Shown: positions 56,969 through 64,000 of the stretch, piece after piece
Layout of the letters: every line of letters starts with the position of its first letter
How positions within the stretch are numbered: the first letter of the stretch is position 1
Assembly: GCA_965214975.1 (NCBI GenBank)
Contig: OZ244055.1
Coordinates: forward strand, 3,100,001-3,164,000
Source: JAJEBT01 sp965214975
GTDB lineage: Bacteria > Pseudomonadota > Alphaproteobacteria > MPNO01 > UBA830
Direction of reading: 5' to 3'
DNA: 64,000 bases
The notes under the pieces: model-generated
Database searches by the model: none
Told to the model about the DNA's origin: nothing
What the model saw: the letters and a program-made list of their open reading frames with translations, nothing else
Position numbers and translations under genes: made by a program

Positions 56969-57712
56969 GTGAACCCCGTCGTCGTCATTCCCTCCCGACT
57001 CGCCGCCAGCCGGCTTCCGGGAAAGCCCCTGGCGGACATCCGGGGCGAGCCGATGATCGTCCACGTCTGGCGCCGCGCCGTGGAGGCCGGCGTCGGCCCG
57101 GTCGTCGTCGCCTGCGCCGACCGCGAGATCGCGGAAGCGGTGGCCGCCGCCGGCGGCCGGGCCGTGATGACGCGCGCCGGCCACGCGAGCGGGTCGGACC
57201 GCGTCCACGAGGCTCTGGGGGAGGTCGACCCCGAAGGCCGGCACGACGTCGTCGTCAACCTGCAGGGGGATCTGCCGGCGGTGGATCCCGCGGTCGTCGC
57301 GGCGGCGCTCAGGCCGCTGTCCGAGCCGGCGGTCGACATCGGCACGCTGGTCGCGGAGATCGTCGACGATGCCGAACGGACCGACCCCGGCGTGGTCAAG
57401 GCCGCGGTGGCGTTTCCCCGAGGGGGAGACGTCGGCCGGGCCCTGTATTTCAGCCGGGCCACGATCCCGTCCCCCGCCTCCGGGCCCCATCACCACCATG
57501 TCGGGATCTACGGGTTCCGGCGCGCCGCGCTCGACCGCTTCGTCGCGCTGCCCCCGGGGCGGCTCGAGGCGCTGGAGCGCCTCGAGCAGCTGCGCGCCCT
57601 GGAGGCGGGCATGCGGATCGACGCCGCGCTCGTTGACACCGTTCCACCCGGCGTCGATACTCCCCGCGATCTCGACCGGGTGCGGGCGCTGTTCGCCGAC
57701 GGTTCCCTCTGA
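56969..57712 (+). CDS. kdsB: 3-deoxy-manno-octulosonate cytidylyltransferase
   Basis: A 247-residue enzyme that makes CMP-Kdo from CTP and Kdo for lipopolysaccharide. It has the nucleotide-binding start VVIPSRLAASRLPGKPLADI, NLQGDLPAVDP and ALYFSRATIPS followed by HHHVGIYGFRR. The GTG start is right at the conserved sequence. Its presence implies a Kdo-containing outer membrane. pheA follows 23 bases later, a common neighbour pair in alphaproteobacteria. Confidence 0.95.
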   Translation: MNPVVVIPSRLAASRLPGKPLADIRGEPMIVHVWRRAVEAGVGPVVVACADREIAEAVAAAGGRAVMTRAGHASGSDRVHEALGEVDPEGRHDVVVNLQGDLPAVDPAVVAAALRPLSEPAVDIGTLVAEIVDDAERTDPGVVKAAVAFPRGGDVGRALYFSRATIPSPASGPHHHHVGIYGFRRAALDRFVALPPGRLEALERLEQLRALEAGMRIDAALVDTVPPGVDTPRDLDRVRALFADGSL

Positions 57713-57735
57713 CGGCGCGGAGGCTGTGCGCGGCG

Positions 57736-58698
57736 ATGTCCCGAGCGGGTTCCAGGAGGGTGGCCTTCCAGGGCCAGCCGGGCGCGTACTCGCATCTTGC
57801 CTGCCGGGAGCTTTTTCCCGATCTCGAGGCGTTGCCCACGGCGGCCTTCGAGGACACGCTGGAGGCGGTGCATGACGGCCGGGCGGCCCGCGCGATCATT
57901 CCCGTCGAGAACTCGGTGGCCGGACGGGTCGCCGACATCCACCAGCTCATGCCCGAGTCCGGCCTGCACATCGTCGCCGAGCATTTCGACCGCGTCGAGC
58001 ATCACCTGCTTGCGGTCCGGGGCGCCTCGCTGAAGACCATCCGGCGCGTGCACAGCCACGTGCACGCGCTGGGGCAATGCGGGAAATTCCTGCGCCGGCA
58101 CGGCCTCGAGCCGGTCGTCCATGCCGACACGGCCGGCGCCGCCGCGGAGATCGCGCGGACAAGGGATCCCGCCGACGCGGCCATCGCTTCCGGGCTCGCC
58201 GGAGAGGTCTACGGCCTCAAGTCCGTCCGCGCGCGCATCGAGGACGCCCAGCACAACACCACGAGATTCCTGGTTCTGGCGCGCCAGCCTCTGCGGCGCC
58301 GGCGCGACGGCACGCCGGTGGTCACGACCTTCGTGTTCCGCGTCCGCAACGTGCCGGCGGCCCTGTTCAAGGCGCTCGGAGGATTCGCGACCAACGCCGT
58401 CAACATGACGAAGCTCGAAAGCTACATGCTCGGCGGCGACTTCTTCGCCACCCAGTTCTACGCCGACGTCGAAGGCGACCCCCGCGACCCCAACCTGGCG
58501 CTGGCCCTCGAGGAGCTGCGGTTCTTCAGCCACGAGGTCCGCATACTCGGAACCTATCCGGCGCACCCCTTCCGGCGCGGCGGGCGGGGTTCGCTCAGCC
58601 GCGACCGATCCATTCGTCGATCAGCCTCCGGGCGATCGAGTCCGACCGCGGACGGTCCGCGATCCCCGCCCCGCCGGAAGCGAGCTCCTCGCGGCTGA
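57736..58698 (+). CDS. pheA: Prephenate dehydratase
   Basis: A 320-residue enzyme converting prephenate to phenylpyruvate for phenylalanine synthesis. The catalytic domain holds VAFQGQPGAYSHLA, PVENSVAGRVADIH and the TTRFL motif (NTTRFLVLA); the C-terminal ACT domain (ALGGFATNAVNMTKLESY, with ESYM binding phenylalanine) gives feedback control. It is monofunctional, without chorismate mutase. Homologues usually stop near GTYPAHPF; here the frame continues about 37 Arg/Ser-rich residues, antisense to the end of nudC, overlapping it by 104 bases. The extension is probably non-functional. Confidence 0.94.
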   Translation: MSRAGSRRVAFQGQPGAYSHLACRELFPDLEALPTAAFEDTLEAVHDGRAARAIIPVENSVAGRVADIHQLMPESGLHIVAEHFDRVEHHLLAVRGASLKTIRRVHSHVHALGQCGKFLRRHGLEPVVHADTAGAAAEIARTRDPADAAIASGLAGEVYGLKSVRARIEDAQHNTTRFLVLARQPLRRRRDGTPVVTTFVFRVRNVPAALFKALGGFATNAVNMTKLESYMLGGDFFATQFYADVEGDPRDPNLALALEELRFFSHEVRILGTYPAHPFRRGGRGSLSRDRSIRRSASGRSSPTADGPRSPPRRKRAPRG

Positions 58699-59500
58699 AC
58701 CAGCGGAGATCCTCGAGTTCCCGTTCGTTGCGGACGAAGCCCTCCTCGAGCGCGTCGGCGTGAAAGCCCAGCATGAGCGAGGACGGGAACGGCCATGGCT
58801 GGGACGAGTGGTAGCGGATGTTCGCGACCGCGATGCCGGCTTCCTCCATGACTTCCCGCGCGACGGCGTGCTCGAGGCTTTCGCCGGGCTCGACGAAGCC
58901 GGCAAGAGCGGAATACATGCCTTCCGCCCATTCCGCCTTGCGGCCCAGCAGCACGCGGCCGCCGCTGGAGACGAGCATGATGACGGCGGGGTCGGTCCGC
59001 GGAAAGTGCAGCGCGCCGCATTCCGGGTTCGCGCATTTCCTGAGATGCCCGGCCTCGCGGATCTCGGCCGGGCCGCCGCACGCGCCGCAGAACCGGTGGC
59101 GCGCATGCCAGTGCATGATGCCCCGCGCGTAGGCGAGCATGGCGGCCTCGCCGCGGTCCATCGCGGCGCCGACCGAGCGCAGGTCCACGAACCGGCCGTC
59201 GTCCGGGAAACCCGGCAGTTCGGCCTCGTCGATTCCGGAGACGTCGACCGCGAAATGGGCGGCCTCGCCGCGGACCCCGAGCAGAACGGTCGCCCGCGAG
59301 CGTTCCAGCAGCCGGTGCGCCTGCCGCATCGGGAGCGTCACCGCGCGCGGCGCTCCGCCGCCGCCGACCAGGTTCCGCGAGCGCCAGACCGGCACCACGA
59401 TCGAGCGTTCCGAATCCAGGCGGGACCGCAGCCAGGCGTCGTCGCCACGCAGTTCGCAGGCGCGGTCGAACACGGGATCGGCGTAGACGTTGTGACGCAT
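58595..59500 (-). CDS. nudC: NAD(+) diphosphatase NudC (Nudix hydrolase)
   Basis: A 301-residue enzyme cleaving NAD(H), and in related proteins removing NAD caps from RNA. The zinc ribbon Cys set is in FCGACGG and KCANPEC; the Nudix box runs from GFVEPGESLEHAV to EVMEEAGI; the NudC marker SQPWPFPSSLM follows. It ends inside the 3' tail of pheA on the other strand and diverges from nothing nearby; gcrA is upstream on the same strand. Confidence 0.95.
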   Translation of the reverse strand: MRHNVYADPVFDRACELRGDDAWLRSRLDSERSIVVPVWRSRNLVGGGGAPRAVTLPMRQAHRLLERSRATVLLGVRGEAAHFAVDVSGIDEAELPGFPDDGRFVDLRSVGAAMDRGEAAMLAYARGIMHWHARHRFCGACGGPAEIREAGHLRKCANPECGALHFPRTDPAVIMLVSSGGRVLLGRKAEWAEGMYSALAGFVEPGESLEHAVAREVMEEAGIAVANIRYHSSQPWPFPSSLMLGFHADALEEGFVRNERELEDLRWFSREELASGGAGIADRPRSDSIARRLIDEWIGRG

Positions 59501-59623
59501 CCGGCGATTACGGCGGGTTCGCCGGTTCCGCCGCGGAACCGGCGCTCACCGCGCTTCCGTTCCCGGAACGGTGGCGAAAGGCCGCACGACCCGCTTCGCG
59601 GGGGACGCCCGGAACGGTCGCGA

Positions 59624-59992
59624 TCAGGCCGCCATGCTGGCGCGCGACTTGATCAGATAGGCCTCCGTGCAATGTTCGGCGCAGTATTCGCGGCCCGGCT
59701 GGACCGTCTTGCCGCACACGCGGAGGCCGAACCTGCCCGGCTCGGCGGGCCAGCGGCACATCCAGGTCGGCAGATCCTTGGAAATCGGAACGGGTTCCGG
59801 CAGCTCGGGCGGCTCCGGCTCCGTCAATCTCTTCGGCGGTTTCTTGCCGTGCCGGAGATCGAGCCGGTGAGCCTTGCCGATGACGGAATTCTTGGTGAAC
59901 CCGATCCCCAGCTCCGCGGCGATCGACCTTGCCGGCCTGCCTTCGGACCAGCGCTCGACCAGCAAATCGACCTGCTTCTGGCTCCATTGCAT
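59624..59992 (-). CDS. gcrA: GcrA family cell-cycle regulator
   Basis: A 122-residue transcription factor specific to alphaproteobacteria; in Caulobacter it binds methylated GANTC sites and sigma70 to time cell-cycle genes. The N-terminal DNA-binding motif (MQWSQKQVDLLVERWSEG, then NSVIGKAHRLDL) and the C-terminal CRWP ... VCGKTVQPGREYCAEHC are seen. It is shorter than Caulobacter GcrA because the linker is reduced, and the usual GGVTRNAVIGKVHRL is here GIGFTKNSVIGKAHRL. GGAGG eight bases before the ATG at 59992 decides the start. Two GANTC sites lie upstream. Confidence 0.88.
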   Translation of the reverse strand: MQWSQKQVDLLVERWSEGRPARSIAAELGIGFTKNSVIGKAHRLDLRHGKKPPKRLTEPEPPELPEPVPISKDLPTWMCRWPAEPGRFGLRVCGKTVQPGREYCAEHCTEAYLIKSRASMAA

Positions 59993-60292
59993 AACCGATG
60001 TCCTCCTTCTGGAATTCGCCCTTTTTCCACTCCCATGATCCAACCCCTACCACGCATAGGGTATATGGAAAGAATGATTCACACAATATGTTGATTCATG
60101 CAACCCCGCAAAGAGCTTTTCCACAGCTTTTTGCGGCATTTTCCCGCAGGCCGGGCGAAACGGCCTCTTCCGGTCGCCGGGCCCGCGGGAAACCGCCCCG
60201 GACGCGGCAAGCGCCGCCCGGCCGAAGGACGCACCCCCGCCGCCGGGGTGTCCGTGTTTCCGTCGGGGCCGTTACGGCCTATCCTGCGCCGC
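59993..60292. other. Divergent intergenic region between gcrA and selA
   Basis: 300 bases with no gene. The gcrA side (about 60055-60125) is AT-rich for this genome and carries the likely gcrA promoter and methylation sites. The selA side is plain GC-rich sequence. Confidence 0.5.
60055..60125 (-). promoter_or_regulatory. Probable gcrA control region with two GANTC sites and a DnaA-box-like site
   Basis: GATTC (a GANTC, the CcrM methylation target) occurs at 60076-60080 and 60093-60097, 12 bases apart. TTTTCCACA at 60117-60125 differs by one base from the DnaA-box consensus TTATNCACA. On the minus strand TTGTGT followed by TATACC or TACCCT could be the promoter. Confidence 0.45.
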
Positions 60293-61702
60293 ATGCCCGA
60301 CGCCCCCAAGGGACCGCTGGCGGCGCTGCCGTCCGTGGACCGGTTGCTTGCCGGCGCCGGGGCGCTCGTCGCCGAGTTCGGGCGCCCCGAGACCGCGGAC
60401 GCGGCGCGCGCCGTGCTCGCCGCGTGGAGGACGCGGCTTGCCGAACCCGGCCGGGCGCCGCCCGGGCCGGAGGGGTTGCGTCTGGAGATCGAGGCCTGCC
60501 TGCGCGACCGCGCGGCGCCGTCGCTCCGCCCGGTCTTCAACCTGACCGGCACGGTGCTTCACACCAATCTCGGCCGCGCGCCGCTCGCGGAAGAGGCGCT
60601 GGAGGCCGCCGTCGCCGCCGCGCGCGGGCCGAGCAATCTCGAGTACCGGATCGCGGAAGGCCGCCGCGGCGACCGCGACGAGCATGTCGAGGAGCGGCTT
60701 TGCCGTCTCACCGGCGCCGAGGCCGCGACCGTCGTCAACAACAACGCGGCGGCGGTGCTGCTGACGCTCAACAGCCTCGCGCTTCGCAAGGAGGTGCCGG
60801 TGTCGCGGGGCGAGCTGATCGAGATCGGCGGTTCCTTCCGGATGCCCGACATCATGGCGCGGGCCGGCTGCCGGCTCGTCGAGGTGGGCACCACCAACCG
60901 GACCCATCTCGACGACTACGCGCGGGCCATAGGGCCGCGCACCGGGCTCGTGATGAAGGTGCATACCAGCAACTACGTCGTGGAGGGCTTCACCGCCGGC
61001 GTTCCCGAGGACCGGCTGGCCGGGCTGTGCCGCCGGTCCGGCGTTCCCTTCGTCGTGGATCTGGGCAGCGGCGCGCTGGTCGATCTCGCGCGCTTCGGCC
61101 TGCCCCGCGAGCCGACCGCGGCGGACGCCCTGCGCCGGGGCGCCGACGTGGTGACGTTTTCCGGAGACAAGCTGCTCGGCGGGCCGCAATGCGGCCTCGT
61201 CGCGGGCACCGCCGAAGCGGTCGCCCGGATCCGCCGCAATCCGATGAAGCGCGCGCTCCGCTGCGACAAGATGACGATCGCGGCGCTTGCCGCCACGCTC
61301 CGGCTTCACGCCGACCCCGACGGTCTCGCCGCCCGCCTCCCGGCGCTCCGGATGCTGACGCGGCCCGTCGAGGAGCTGGCCGCGGCCGCCGAACGGCTGG
61401 CGCCGCCGCTGGCGTCGGCGCTCGACGGCGCCGCCGCCGTCGCCGTGATCGCCTGCGAGAGCCAGTTCGGTTCCGGATCCCAGCCCGGCCGGCGCCTGCC
61501 GAGCGCGGGCCTCGCGCTCTCCCCGCGGACCGGCAGGCGCGGCCGCGGCGCGGCGCTTCGGCGGCTTGCGGCCGCGTTCCGGAACCTCCCCGTTCCGGTG
61601 GTCGGCCGCGTGCAGGGCGACCGGCTCGTCCTCGACCTGCGCGGCCTCGAGGACGAGGCCGCTTTCGCCGGGCAGCTCCCCCTTCTCGGACCGCGGCCGT
61701 GA
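60293..61702 (+). CDS. selA: L-seryl-tRNA(Sec) selenium transferase
   Basis: A 469-residue PLP enzyme that converts seryl-tRNA(Sec) to selenocysteyl-tRNA(Sec) using selenophosphate. It has FNLTGTVLHTNLGRAPL, SNLEYRIAEGRRGDRD, and the PLP Lys in VVTFSGDKLLGGPQCG. Length is typical. The ATG at 60293 was chosen as the start of the conserved N-terminal domain (LPSVDRLL). selB starts within its stop codon and the selenocysteine tRNA gene follows, so the insertion machinery is together. selD is not in the window. Confidence 0.96.
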   Translation: MPDAPKGPLAALPSVDRLLAGAGALVAEFGRPETADAARAVLAAWRTRLAEPGRAPPGPEGLRLEIEACLRDRAAPSLRPVFNLTGTVLHTNLGRAPLAEEALEAAVAAARGPSNLEYRIAEGRRGDRDEHVEERLCRLTGAEAATVVNNNAAAVLLTLNSLALRKEVPVSRGELIEIGGSFRMPDIMARAGCRLVEVGTTNRTHLDDYARAIGPRTGLVMKVHTSNYVVEGFTAGVPEDRLAGLCRRSGVPFVVDLGSGALVDLARFGLPREPTAADALRRGADVVTFSGDKLLGGPQCGLVAGTAEAVARIRRNPMKRALRCDKMTIAALAATLRLHADPDGLAARLPALRMLTRPVEELAAAAERLAPPLASALDGAAAVAVIACESQFGSGSQPGRRLPSAGLALSPRTGRRGRGAALRRLAAAFRNLPVPVVGRVQGDRLVLDLRGLEDEAAFAGQLPLLGPRP

Positions 61703-63618
61703 TCGTCGCCACCGCGGGGCACGTCGATCACGGCAAGACGCTGCTGGTCAAGGCGCTGACCGGCGTCGACACCGACCGCCTGCCCGAGGAGAAGGCGCGC
61801 AACCTGACCATCGATCTCGGCTTCGCCTACCTGCCCGTCGAGGGGGCCGGGACGGTGGGGTTCGTCGACGTTCCCGGACACGAGCGGTTCGTCCGCAACA
61901 TGCTCTGCGGCGTGACCGGCATCGACTTCGCCCTGCTGGTCGTGGCGGCCGACGACGGGCCGATGCCGCAGACCGAGGAGCATCTCGCGATTCTCGACCT
62001 TCTCGGCGCCGGCCGCGGCGCGGTCGCCCTCACCAAGATCGACCGCGTGGCCGCGGACCGCCTCGAGGCGGCGCGCGAGGAGGTCGAGATCCTGCTCGCG
62101 GGCACCGGGCTCGAGGGCGTTCCGGTCTTTCCCGTGTCGGCGGCGACCGGCTCGGGCGTCGCGGAACTCAAGTCCCGGATCGCGGAGGAGGCGCGGACGG
62201 TCCGGCCGCGCCCGTCCGACGGCAACTTCCGGCTTGCCGTCGACCGCAGTTTCGAGGTCGTCGGCGCCGGCCTCGTGGTCACCGGAACCGTGTTTTCCGG
62301 GAAGATCGGGGCCGGCTCGGCCGCGCGCCTGCTGGGCTCGGGCGCGGAGGTCCGGATCCGCGGCATCCACGCCCAGAACGCGGAGGCGCGGGAGGGGCGC
62401 GCGGGCCAGCGCTGCGCGCTCAACCTCGCCGGCCTGCGCAGGGACCGCGCGGTCCGCGGGGACTGGATCGTCGCCGGCGACGCGCCGCCCGCCGTCCGCA
62501 AGATCGACGCCCGCCTCCGCGTGCTGGCCGGGGAGAGGCGGCCGCTGGCGCACTGGACCCCGGTCCACGTCCATCTCGGCGCGAGCGAGACCACGGGCAG
62601 GGTGGCGGTGCTCGGCGAGGCCGCGATCGCGCCGGGCGCGAGCGCGCTGGTGCAGCTCGTTCTCGACCGCCCCGTCGGCGCCGTGCACGGCGACAGGTTC
62701 GTCGTGCGCGACCAGTCGGCGCGGCGAACGGTCGGCGGCGGGCGGGTCGTCGACGTCTTTCCGCCGGGCCGCGGCCGGGCGCGGCCGGAGCGGCTGGCGT
62801 TTCTCGAGGCGATGGACACCGCCGACCATGCCGCGGCGCTCGGGAGCCTGCTCGCGGTCGCCGCGGGCGGGCTCGACCTCGACCGCTTCGCGGCGTCGCG
62901 CAACCTGACCGCGGACGAGATGACGGCGCTGTCGGAACGGGTTCCCATGACCGCCGTCGCGGCCGCGGGCGGAACGCTCGGGTTTTCGGCGGAGGGCTGG
63001 GCGCGGATCCGCGCCGCGGTTCTCGAGCGCCTCGCCGCCTGGCACGAGAGGTTTCCCGACACCGTGGGCCCGGGCGAGAACAGGATCCTGGGCGGAACCG
63101 GACTCCGGCTGCCCGCCGGCGCCGCCGAGGGCGTCAGCGCCAGGCTGGTGCGCGACGGCGACGTCGTCAAGGAGGGCATGGGCGTGCGCCTGCCCTCGCA
63201 CCGGCCCAGCCTCAAGGGGACGGATGCCGGCGAATGGGAGAAGGTCGGGGCGATGTTGCGCGCCGCCGGTCTCCGCCCGCCGCCGCTCGGCGACATCGCC
63301 CGAGGCCTGGGCGGGGATCCGCGCAGGACGGAATCGCTGCTGGTGCGGGCGTCGCGCCAGGGGCTCGCGGTGCGCGTTTCGGCCAACCGGTTCTTCCTGC
63401 CCGAGACGCTGCGCCGGCTCGGCCGGATCGCGGAGCAGGCGGCCGGGCGGGACGCCGCCGGCCGGGTCTCGGCGGCCGCCTTCCGCGACGCCTCGGGGAT
63501 CGGGCGCAACCTGGCCATCGAGGTTCTGGAATTCTTCGACAAGGCCAGGTTCACCCGCCGCGTCGGCGACGCCCGGGAGGTGATCCGGCCGGCGGACGAG
63601 GCCTTTGGCGGGGAGTGA
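61699..63618 (+). CDS. selB: Selenocysteine-specific elongation factor SelB
   Basis: A 639-residue GTPase that delivers selenocysteyl-tRNA to UGA codons marked by a SECIS hairpin. The EF-Tu-like part has the G1 motif ATAGHVDHGKT, DVPGHERFVRNML (G3) and LTKIDR (G4 variant of NKxD); domains 2 and 3 follow; the C-terminal 220 residues are the winged helices that hold the SECIS RNA. The GTG start overlaps the selA stop as GTGA. The selC tRNA lies 24 bases downstream. Confidence 0.96.
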   Translation: MIVATAGHVDHGKTLLVKALTGVDTDRLPEEKARNLTIDLGFAYLPVEGAGTVGFVDVPGHERFVRNMLCGVTGIDFALLVVAADDGPMPQTEEHLAILDLLGAGRGAVALTKIDRVAADRLEAAREEVEILLAGTGLEGVPVFPVSAATGSGVAELKSRIAEEARTVRPRPSDGNFRLAVDRSFEVVGAGLVVTGTVFSGKIGAGSAARLLGSGAEVRIRGIHAQNAEAREGRAGQRCALNLAGLRRDRAVRGDWIVAGDAPPAVRKIDARLRVLAGERRPLAHWTPVHVHLGASETTGRVAVLGEAAIAPGASALVQLVLDRPVGAVHGDRFVVRDQSARRTVGGGRVVDVFPPGRGRARPERLAFLEAMDTADHAAALGSLLAVAAGGLDLDRFAASRNLTADEMTALSERVPMTAVAAAGGTLGFSAEGWARIRAAVLERLAAWHERFPDTVGPGENRILGGTGLRLPAGAAEGVSARLVRDGDVVKEGMGVRLPSHRPSLKGTDAGEWEKVGAMLRAAGLRPPPLGDIARGLGGDPRRTESLLVRASRQGLAVRVSANRFFLPETLRRLGRIAEQAAGRDAAGRVSAAAFRDASGIGRNLAIEVLEFFDKARFTRRVGDAREVIRPADEAFGGE

Positions 63619-63641
63619 TTTCCGGTCTATCCTGCGGCGGC

Positions 63642-63737
63642 GGAAAAGAATCGTTCCCCGGTGGGGCGCCCGGTCTTCAAAACCGGTGAGGGGCGTGAGA
63701 CGTCCCTGGTGGGTTCGACTCCCACTCTTTTCCGCCA
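63642..63737 (+). tRNA. selC: tRNA-Sec(UCA)
   Basis: An unusually long tRNA of about 96 bases including an encoded CCA. The 8-bp acceptor stem GGAAAAGA pairs with TCTTTTCC (63726-63733), G63734 is the discriminator and CCA follows. The anticodon loop CTTCAAA (63675-63681) has anticodon TCA inside the stem CCGGT/ACCGG. The long variable arm and the T arm GTGGG-TTCGACT-CCCAC are clear. The 8-bp acceptor and long extra arm mark it as selenocysteine tRNA, matching adjacent selAB. Confidence 0.97.
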
Positions 63738-63788
63738 GCCGCCGCCAGCGCGGCGTCGCCGCCCGAACTCTGCAGGAGGAACCGAAGG

Positions 63789-64000
63789 ATGACGACGTTC
63801 GACTACGCGGATTCCCCGCATCCGGTCCGCGCCGATCTCCTGGAAGCCCATCGACGGGCCTGGGGCCGGCTGTCCGGGGCCGGCACGTGGCTCGCCGACG
63901 ACGAGCGCGTGAAGATCATGGCCGAAACCCGCAACGCCCCCGGCTGCGCGCTGTGCGCGGAAATCCGGGAGGCCCTGTCGCCGTTCGCCGTGCGGGGCGA
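63789..64000 (+). CDS. 3'-truncated gene, alkylhydroperoxidase-related protein-like N-terminus
   Basis: The first 70 or so residues of a protein that runs off the window. AGGAGGA lies upstream of the ATG at 63789. The sequence (LLEAHRRAWGRLSGAGTW and NAPGCALCAEIREALSPFAV) resembles alkylhydroperoxidase-related or carboxymuconolactone-decarboxylase-like proteins, which I judge from memory only. Its CALC holds two Cys two residues apart. No in-frame UGA occurs in the visible part, so there is no evidence here that it is a selenoprotein, though it follows the selenocysteine tRNA gene directly. Confidence 0.5.
   Translation, partial: MTTFDYADSPHPVRADLLEAHRRAWGRLSGAGTWLADDERVKIMAETRNAPGCALCAEIREALSPFAVRG

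Overview
The window is high-GC bacterial chromosome, almost certainly from an alphaproteobacterium, perhaps an uncultured Rhodospirillales-like lineage. The evidence is a GcrA-family cell-cycle regulator with GANTC sites upstream, the order mnmE-mnmG-rsmG-parA-parB with two perfect parS sites and rho nearby (an origin-proximal arrangement), a membrane-anchored CycM-like cytochrome c, and TRAP transporters. No plasmid, phage, CRISPR or defence genes were seen; the only mobile gene is one transposase.

Layout. 1-3.7 kb: 3' part of a molybdopterin dehydrogenase large subunit and a fumarate-reductase-like flavoprotein with a short [2Fe-2S] partner. 4.1-8.4 kb: a tkt-gap-pgk carbon operon. 8.4-15.3 kb: a putative di-iron ferritin-like protein, rho, a frameshifted quinone reductase, a dienelactone hydrolase, an MGMT and a DUF255 thioredoxin-fold protein. 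15.5-21.2 kb: tRNA U34 modification, 16S rRNA methylation and chromosome partitioning genes. 21.5-27.5 kb: cobalamin genes (cobK-cbiD, diverging from cobA-cobB), a small unknown protein and a gamma-glutamyltransferase. 27.5-31.1 kb: two unknown small proteins, a core-MetE-like enzyme, an alpha/beta hydrolase and an enoyl-CoA hydratase.

31.6-40.2 kb: a transposase, then a 2,391-residue surface protein with a choice-of-anchor-like N-terminus, about 13-15 Calx-beta-type repeats and a C-terminal autotransporter barrel. Poly-C runs of 14 and 12 lie just before its start and inside its signal peptide, strongly suggesting phase variation. 40.7-47.8 kb: thiolase, MaoC-like hydratase, VOC protein, cobalamin adenosyltransferase, MarR regulator, two AEC permeases, a rhomboid protease and an SDR. 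47.9-52.7 kb: a cytochrome c, then a Slam-type outer-membrane translocator beside a lipoprotein made of three near-identical TbpB-like domains. 52.8-56.8 kb: a Tat-exported dienelactone hydrolase and a dctPQM TRAP transporter. 57-59.5 kb: kdsB, pheA and nudC. 59.6-64 kb: gcrA, then selA-selB-selC (the selenocysteine tRNA) and the start of another gene.

The strongest candidates for new biology are the phase-variable Calx-beta autotransporter, the Slam/triple-domain surface lipoprotein pair, and a dispersed intergenic repeat family of about 95-160 bp present in at least three gaps.
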